NCBI GenBank assembly: GCA_963839365.1
Contig: CAWIUT010000010.1
Location: forward strand, 310,001 to 374,000
Direction: 5' to 3'
Length of the DNA stretch: 64,000 nt
DNA from: DASSKA01 sp963839365
Lineage (GTDB): Bacteria > Actinomycetota > Actinomycetes > Propionibacteriales > Nocardioidaceae
Shown: positions 59,509 through 64,000 of the stretch, in pieces
Layout of the letters: every line of letters starts with the position of its first letter
How positions within the stretch are numbered: the stretch's first letter is position 1
Notes under the pieces: generated by a model
The model's input: only the letters and a program-made list of their open reading frames with translations
Database searches by the model: none
Told to the model about the DNA's origin: nothing
Position numbers and translations under genes: made by a program

Positions 59509-60483
59509 ATGACTCAGTCGACGAGCGTCGATGAGGAGCGCTCTGGCCTCGAAGACCGGTCCGGCAGCGGTTTCGTGAGCTGGATGTCGAAGATCGGGCA
59601 GCGGAGCTGGGGCAAGGACCCGGAGGAGCCGGAGGGCACCGACTACCTGGTCTCGCTCCCGCGGCGGGTGGTCACCCTCTGGTTGCCGCTGCTGGTGTTC
59701 GCGATCGTGCTGCTGTTCCCCTTCTACTGGATGGTGCTCACGGCCATCAAGCCGAACGGGCAGCTGCTGAACTACCACAAGTACAACCCCTTGTGGGTCC
59801 ACGGCCCGACCCTCTCGCACATCACGCACCTCTTGTTCCACACCCAGTTCCTGACCTGGCTCGGGACGTCGATGTTCGTGTGTGTCGTGGCGACCGCGGT
59901 CTCGTTGGTGGTCAGCGTCATGGCCGCATACTCGATCCAGCGCATCCGGTTCCGGGGCTCCGCGTTGGTGGGGAACCTGATCTTCCTCGCCTATGTGGTG
60001 CCGCCGTCCATCCTGTTCATCCCGTTGGCGCAGGTGATGATCAACCTCGGGCTCTACAACAGCCGGTGGTCGCTGGTGGTGACCTACCCGACCTTCCTCA
60101 TACCGTTCTGCACGTGGCTGCTCATGGGGTACTTCAAGTCGATCCCCTACGAGCTGGAGGAGGTGGCGTTGATGGACGGTGCGAGCCGGTTCCAGATCCT
60201 GCGGAAGATCATCCTGCCGCTGGCCGGGCCGGGCCTGATCTCTGCGGGCATCTTCGCCTTCACGCTGTCCTGGAACGATTTCCTCTACGCGCTGACCTTC
60301 ATCTCCGACAGCGACAAGAAGACGGTGCCGGTGGCGACGCTCACCAACCTGGTGCAAGGCGACGTCTACCAGTGGGGACCGCTGATGGCCGCCGCTCTGC
60401 TCGGCTCCGTGCCCGTCGTGATCTTCTACTCCTTCTTCGTCCGCCACTACGTGGCGGGCATGACCGGCGCGGTGAAGGAATGA
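59509..60483 (+). CDS. Sugar ABC importer permease (MalG/UgpE-type)
   Basis: A 324-residue permease with a 55-residue cytoplasmic N-terminus and six helices. LFPFYWMVLTAIKPNGQLL (about residues 73-91) is the family opening, and the EAA loop is ELEEVALMDGASRFQILRKI (about 218-237). The end, FFVRHYVAGMTGAVKE, matches the usual KYFVxGLTxGAVKG terminus of CUT1 permeases. ATG 59509 begins four bases after the first permease stop. The ATPase gene follows after 48 bases, completing the importer. Confidence 0.93.
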   Translation: MTQSTSVDEERSGLEDRSGSGFVSWMSKIGQRSWGKDPEEPEGTDYLVSLPRRVVTLWLPLLVFAIVLLFPFYWMVLTAIKPNGQLLNYHKYNPLWVHGPTLSHITHLLFHTQFLTWLGTSMFVCVVATAVSLVVSVMAAYSIQRIRFRGSALVGNLIFLAYVVPPSILFIPLAQVMINLGLYNSRWSLVVTYPTFLIPFCTWLLMGYFKSIPYELEEVALMDGASRFQILRKIILPLAGPGLISAGIFAFTLSWNDFLYALTFISDSDKKTVPVATLTNLVQGDVYQWGPLMAAALLGSVPVVIFYSFFVRHYVAGMTGAVKE

Positions 60484-60531
60484 CCCGCCGTCCCGTCACC
60501 TTCCCGATCCCTTCGACAAGGAGCCGCATCG

Positions 60532-61608
60532 ATGGCTGATGTCAAGATCGTCGACGTCCGCAAGAAGTACGGACGCACCGAGGTCGTCCATGGTGTGAAC
60601 GTTGACATCGCGGACAAGGAGTTCGTGGTCCTCGTCGGCCCGTCCGGCTGCGGGAAGTCCACGCTGCTGCGGATGGTCGCCGGCCTCGAGAACATCAGCG
60701 GCGGCGAAATCCAGATCGAGGGGCGGCGGGTGAACGAGCTCCCCCCCAAGCAGCGCGGCTGCGCCATGGTGTTCCAGAACTACGCGCTCTATCCGCACAT
60801 GAAGGTCTTCGACAACATGGCGTTCAGCCTGATGCTCGCCAAAGCGCCGAAGGCCGACATCGAGCAGCGCGTCGGTCACGCCGCGAAGGTGCTCGCGATC
60901 GAGGACTACCTCGACCGGTACCCGAAGGAGCTCTCGGGCGGCCAGCGACAGCGCGTTGCGATCGGCCGGGCACTGGTCCGGGACCCGAGCGTCTTCCTGT
61001 TCGACGAGCCGCTGTCCAACCTGGACGCGAAACTGCGGGTGGACATGCGCGCGGAGCTCAAGGAGCTGCAGCGACGGCTCAGCCGCACGGTCATCTACGT
61101 CACCCACGACCAGGTTGAGGCGATGACCATGGCGGACCGGATCGTCGTCATGCACGACGGCGTGGTGGAGCAGGTGGGCGGACCGCTCGAGCTGTACGAC
61201 CGTCCGGCGAACACGTTCGTGGCCGGCTTCATCGGGTCACCGGCGATGAACATGCTGCCGGCCAGGGTCCATCGCGAGAACGGCACGCTGCAGGCCGTCA
61301 CCGACTTCGGGGCTGCCCTCCCGCTGCCCTCGGCGACGCCGGCGCAGGACGGCCAGCGGATCGTGTACGGCGTACGCCCCGAGCACGTCGTGCCGGCCGG
61401 GGAGAGCGACGGCGTGCCGGTAACCGTGTCGGTCGTCGAGCCGCTCGGGTCGCAGACAGCCGCGATCGTCCGGTTCAGCGAGAGCTCTCCCGAGCTCCAG
61501 CTGCTCTCCGCCGAGCGGCTCACCGTCCGTCCGGACGAGAAGATCTGGGTTCGTCCGGTGCCGGACCAGGTGCACCTCTTCGACGAGGCCACCGGAGCGC
61601 GACTCTAG
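60532..61608 (+). CDS. Sugar ABC importer ATPase (MsmK/UgpC-type)
   Basis: A 358-residue CUT1 ATPase. Walker A GPSGCGKSTL (about residues 38-47), Q-loop MVFQNYALYPH (about 80-90), signature LSGGQRQRVAIGRALVR (about 135-151), Walker B VFLFDEPLSNLDAKLR (about 156-171) and switch His in YVTHDQVEAMT (near 192) are all present. A C-terminal TOBE/regulatory domain (about 240-355) has GSPAMNMLPARV, YGVRPEHVVPA and HLFDEATGARL. It starts at ATG 60532, 48 bases after the second permease. In actinobacteria such ATPases can also serve several importers. Confidence 0.95.
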   Translation: MADVKIVDVRKKYGRTEVVHGVNVDIADKEFVVLVGPSGCGKSTLLRMVAGLENISGGEIQIEGRRVNELPPKQRGCAMVFQNYALYPHMKVFDNMAFSLMLAKAPKADIEQRVGHAAKVLAIEDYLDRYPKELSGGQRQRVAIGRALVRDPSVFLFDEPLSNLDAKLRVDMRAELKELQRRLSRTVIYVTHDQVEAMTMADRIVVMHDGVVEQVGGPLELYDRPANTFVAGFIGSPAMNMLPARVHRENGTLQAVTDFGAALPLPSATPAQDGQRIVYGVRPEHVVPAGESDGVPVTVSVVEPLGSQTAAIVRFSESSPELQLLSAERLTVRPDEKIWVRPVPDQVHLFDEATGARL

Positions 61609-61630
61609 TCACCGGCTTGGCAGCTGGTGG

Positions 61631-62812
61631 TCAGTCGGTGGCGGCGCGGGAGGTCAGCAGCTGAATCCTGCCTCGCAGCATCAGCGGAGCGGCGCAGGCC
61701 AGTGCGCCGGCCATGAGGAGCCACGTGGCGGAGTAGCCGATGTAGCCGACCATGACGCCGAAGGCCAGTGGGCCGATGGCGGCGCCGGTGCTGGCCCCGA
61801 GCTGGGTGAGGCCGGTGGCGCGTGCGGGCGCGGCCGGGTGGCTGGCAGCGACGGCGAAGTTGAACAATCCGGCCCAGCCCCATCCGGCCGCCCAGGCGAT
61901 CACCGCTCCGGGCAGCAGCAGGTCGGGCGTGCCAACGGCGATCAGCAGCACTCCGACGGAGCCGACTGCACAGAGGGTGGCCACCGAACGCAGATGGCCG
62001 CTGCTCCGCCGGTCCGCGCGGTAGCCGATCGTCAGCCGCATCAGCAGGCTGGTCAGGCTGCTCACCGCGGCAACCACGCCCGCGGTAGCCGCGCTGATCC
62101 CCTCATGGACCGCGGCCGGGACGAAGAAGGCGCCCAACGCGTTACCGGCCGCGGAGCCGAGACAGATGGCCAGCGCGAGGGTCATCAGCGGTCTCCGCGC
62201 GAGCCCTGGAGTCCGACGGACACCCGGTTCGACCGTCGTGGGCCGTTCACCTGCACCGGGCACGGTGAGTGCGGCCAGCGCGGCGAGCGCTGCGGCGAGC
62301 CCGAATGCCGTACGCCAGCCCACCACCCCGGACGCCGCGGGAACGGCGAGGCCGGCCAGCAGGGTGGCGGCGGGGATCGCGGCCTGCTTGACTCCGAACG
62401 CGAGCCCCTGCCGCCCGTGGGCGACCGTCTGGGCGAGGTACCCGTTGGCGGCCGGCTGGATCGCTCCGTTGGCCGCCCCGCCGACAGCCAGGAGGGCTGT
62501 GAGCTCTGCCCAGTCATGCGCCACTTTCGCGATACCGACCAGGACCAGGCCACTCACCAGGGCTCCCACCCGCATGACGGTCCCGGCGCCGACGCGGTCT
62601 GCTGCCGCACCGGTCGTGAGGGCACTACACGCGGACGTCGCGAAGAACACCGCCGCCGCTATTCCGAGCAGCATGACGCCGAACCGCAGTCCGGTGCGCA
62701 TCTGCACGCTCAGTGCCCCGGTGAGGAACACCGGCAGCAGACCAGCGCATGTTGTCGAAAGCGCGGAGAGCGTCGAGCCGACCGGCCCCCGTAGCCCGCG
62801 CCGCACCTTCAC
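61631..62812 (-). CDS. MFS transporter
   Basis: About 393 residues with 12 hydrophobic segments. The loop after the second helix pair has GAAADRVGAGTVMR, a motif-A-like sequence, and the second half has the matching IGYRADRRSSGHLRSV. GFAFGVKQAAIP-like LAFGVKQAAIPAATLLAGLAVPA (key residues FGVKQA) lies in the fifth helix. The start is uncertain: the frame is open to a TTG at 62875, which overlaps the upstream gene by 20 bases and lacks a ribosome site, so the GTG at 62812, close to the first helix, is used. Direction and spacing suggest coexpression with the TIM-barrel protein gene. Substrate unknown. Confidence 0.85.
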   Translation of the reverse strand: MKVRRGLRGPVGSTLSALSTTCAGLLPVFLTGALSVQMRTGLRFGVMLLGIAAAVFFATSACSALTTGAAADRVGAGTVMRVGALVSGLVLVGIAKVAHDWAELTALLAVGGAANGAIQPAANGYLAQTVAHGRQGLAFGVKQAAIPAATLLAGLAVPAASGVVGWRTAFGLAAALAALAALTVPGAGERPTTVEPGVRRTPGLARRPLMTLALAICLGSAAGNALGAFFVPAAVHEGISAATAGVVAAVSSLTSLLMRLTIGYRADRRSSGHLRSVATLCAVGSVGVLLIAVGTPDLLLPGAVIAWAAGWGWAGLFNFAVAASHPAAPARATGLTQLGASTGAAIGPLAFGVMVGYIGYSATWLLMAGALACAAPLMLRGRIQLLTSRAATD

Positions 62813-62855
62813 CTGTGCGCGGCGGAATCCGCCGACGCACCAGCCCTCCCGGAGC

Positions 62856-63800
62856 TCATGTCGCCGCCCTGGCAACGGCGGGAACCGCGAGCCCTTCGGC
62901 GCCGGGTTGCGAGCCCACGGCTTCCGGGGCCAGGTGGTGCAGCAGGTCGAGGCCGATCCGCGCCCGGCGTACCCGCTCCCGGCCCATCGCGAGCGGCAGC
63001 TCGCCGAGGTGGCCGCCGCTGGGGTAGATGTCCGGCGCGTTCCGCAGGCCGAACTTCAGGTAGACGGGTGCGGCGACCCGTACGATTTCGGCGATCTCGT
63101 AGTGCCGCACGAATCCGCCCACGTCGTCCGGTGCCTCGATGTAGATGTCGAGCGGGATGTCCACCGCCGCCCGGATCGCCGCCAACTGGGCCAGGCTCAG
63201 GTCGGTCGGAACGTTGTAGGTGTCGGCGCCCAGCAGCGTGATCCGGCGCACCGCGGCGGGGTTGGCCGCGCCCATCATCACGCTGATCTTGAACTGGAAG
63301 TCCGCCGGCAGCAGCCCCGCCTGCCGCATACCGGCGGCCACTTCGAGGGTGCCGACGTCGGTGAGCAGCACGCTGCGGAAGCCGGCCTCGGCGGCGCGCA
63401 GCACGTCGCTCAGGCAGTGCACCAGCTGCTCGGTACCGCGCTGGCGTGGTGTGATCACGCCCCCGGCGGGGGCCCGCGCCATCGCCCCGGTGTCCCAGCC
63501 GGCGACCGGCCGGGCGAACAGGCTGACCTCGATCCGTCGATCCGCGGCCGTTGCGGCCATCTCGGCCAGCTCGGCGTCCGTCTGCAGCATCACACCGCTG
63601 CCCTGAGAGACGCGGTGCACGGTGAGGTCCAGCTCCTCGGCGGCTCTGAGCACCGCATCGAGCACGCCGGGGCCCTCCACGCTGGGAATCTCGACCCGGT
63701 ACTGCGCGCCGTCCGGGAAGCGCTTCTTGCTGCTCGGCAGCTGGTGCAGGTCGCTCCCCGGCAGCCCGATCGAGCGCAGATAGTCCCGAACCGTCTCCAT
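62856..63800 (-). CDS. TIM-barrel protein, possibly peptidase U32-like
   Basis: A 314-residue cytoplasmic protein. FQFKISVMMGAANPAAVRRI, LLGADTYNVPTDLSLAQLAAI and VDIPLDIYIEAPDDVGGFVRHYEIAEI (key residues IYIEAPDDVGG) have the alternating strand-helix rhythm of a TIM barrel. VYLKFGLRNAPDIYPSGGHLG near residue 250 resembles U32-peptidase-like and related barrel proteins. I cannot assign a reaction. ATG 63800 is firmly set by AGGAGG upstream. The downstream MFS gene may be coupled to it. A 13-base inverted repeat lies 53 bases upstream, so it is probably controlled together with the divergent gene at the right edge. Confidence 0.65.
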   Translation of the reverse strand: METVRDYLRSIGLPGSDLHQLPSSKKRFPDGAQYRVEIPSVEGPGVLDAVLRAAEELDLTVHRVSQGSGVMLQTDAELAEMAATAADRRIEVSLFARPVAGWDTGAMARAPAGGVITPRQRGTEQLVHCLSDVLRAAEAGFRSVLLTDVGTLEVAAGMRQAGLLPADFQFKISVMMGAANPAAVRRITLLGADTYNVPTDLSLAQLAAIRAAVDIPLDIYIEAPDDVGGFVRHYEIAEIVRVAAPVYLKFGLRNAPDIYPSGGHLGELPLAMGRERVRRARIGLDLLHHLAPEAVGSQPGAEGLAVPAVARAAT

Positions 63801-63852
63801 CCACGCCTCCTGTACCCGGGGTTGCTGTCCGCCGAGCGATGGTTCACAATTA

Positions 63853-63865
63853 CGAACACCGTTCG
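63853..63865. promoter_or_regulatory. Inverted repeat, candidate operator
   Basis: CGAAC-ACC-GTTCG is a perfect 5+3+5 inverted repeat between the divergent TIM-barrel gene and the truncated gene at the right edge. A regulator of IclR or GntR type would be a natural candidate, perhaps the edge gene itself. Confidence 0.5.
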
Positions 63866-63985
63866 CAAACCTAGACGGTAGATCGTGGGTCAGACGGGGG
63901 TCAAGAACCCGCCGCGGTCGTTTCGACCCTTGGTACGGTCGTCCGGATTCCAGGCCACCTCGACGCCTGGTTGTGGGAGGTAGCG

Positions 63986-64000
63986 GTGACAGAAGCGGAG
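63986..64000 (+). CDS. First five codons of a truncated gene
   Basis: GTG ACA GAA GCG GAG runs to the window edge, preceded by GGGAGGTAGCG, a good ribosome site. Position beside an inverted repeat suggests a regulator, but no product can be read. Confidence 0.45.

Noticed and set aside
62809..62859. ATG at 62859 as start of the MFS gene by ATGA overlap
   Set aside because: That ATG is in a different frame, which ends after 16 codons; it does not read into the transporter.

Overview
The window is high-GC DNA with frequent GTG and TTG starts, clear Shine-Dalgarno sites, a PhoP-like two-component system, RepSA/Xis/Int genes of the pSAM2 type and many 4-base stop/start overlaps. This fits the chromosome of an actinomycete; I cannot name a genus from the sequence alone.

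Layout. 1-9.8 kb: housekeeping and envelope genes (sirtuin cut by the left edge, NagD-like HAD phosphatase, isoaspartyl methyltransferase, saccharopine-dehydrogenase-like reductase, secreted lytic transglycosylase, DHA2 drug exporter, PAP2 phosphatase, SCO1 lipoprotein). 9.8-18.6 kb: methyltransferase, secreted S53 peptidase, a cytosine salvage pair (NCS1 permease plus yeast-type cytosine deaminase), and a four-gene minus-strand operon with a divergent PLP decarboxylase and an SDR resembling 3-ketodihydrosphingosine reductase. 18.8-28 kb: second PAP2-type protein, a YkcB/YkcC-like glycosyltransferase pair, the PhoP-like regulator and its kinase, a divergent HtrA-like protease, and a frameshifted VanX-like dipeptidase.

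28.1-36.8 kb: a tRNA-Arg(CCT) integration hotspot. Three degenerate copies of the tRNA 3' end lie left of the intact gene. Three integrase 3' ends, two of them remnants, each abut a copy on its left side. This reads as serial accretion of related integrative elements, with the oldest farthest from the tRNA. The youngest (31.9-36.8 kb) keeps rep, xis and int plus a metallo-beta-lactamase-fold gene. An IS256-family insertion lies in the middle element.

37.1-61.6 kb: a large sugar-acid catabolic region. The plus-strand operon at 38.1-46.8 kb has an L-fuconate dehydratase, an amino-acid-type ABC importer, an FAH-family gene (frameshifted), a ketoglutarate-semialdehyde-type dehydrogenase, an FAH hydrolase and an SDR. 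The minus-strand genes at 56.9-46.8 kb are a DUF1537 kinase, PdxA2, a GntR regulator, a XylD-like dehydratase, a LarA-like protein, a duplicated UxaA-like protein and an AraD1-like dehydratase. A CUT1-type sugar ABC importer follows at 57.1-61.6 kb. Together they suggest uptake of aldonates, dehydration to 2-keto-3-deoxy acids, and entry into central metabolism by diketo-acid cleavage, by 2-oxoglutarate semialdehyde, or by the threonate kinase/PdxA2 route. Two GntR regulators and a palindrome shared by two promoters suggest substrate-induced control. The right end has an MFS transporter, a TIM-barrel protein and the first codons of a truncated gene.
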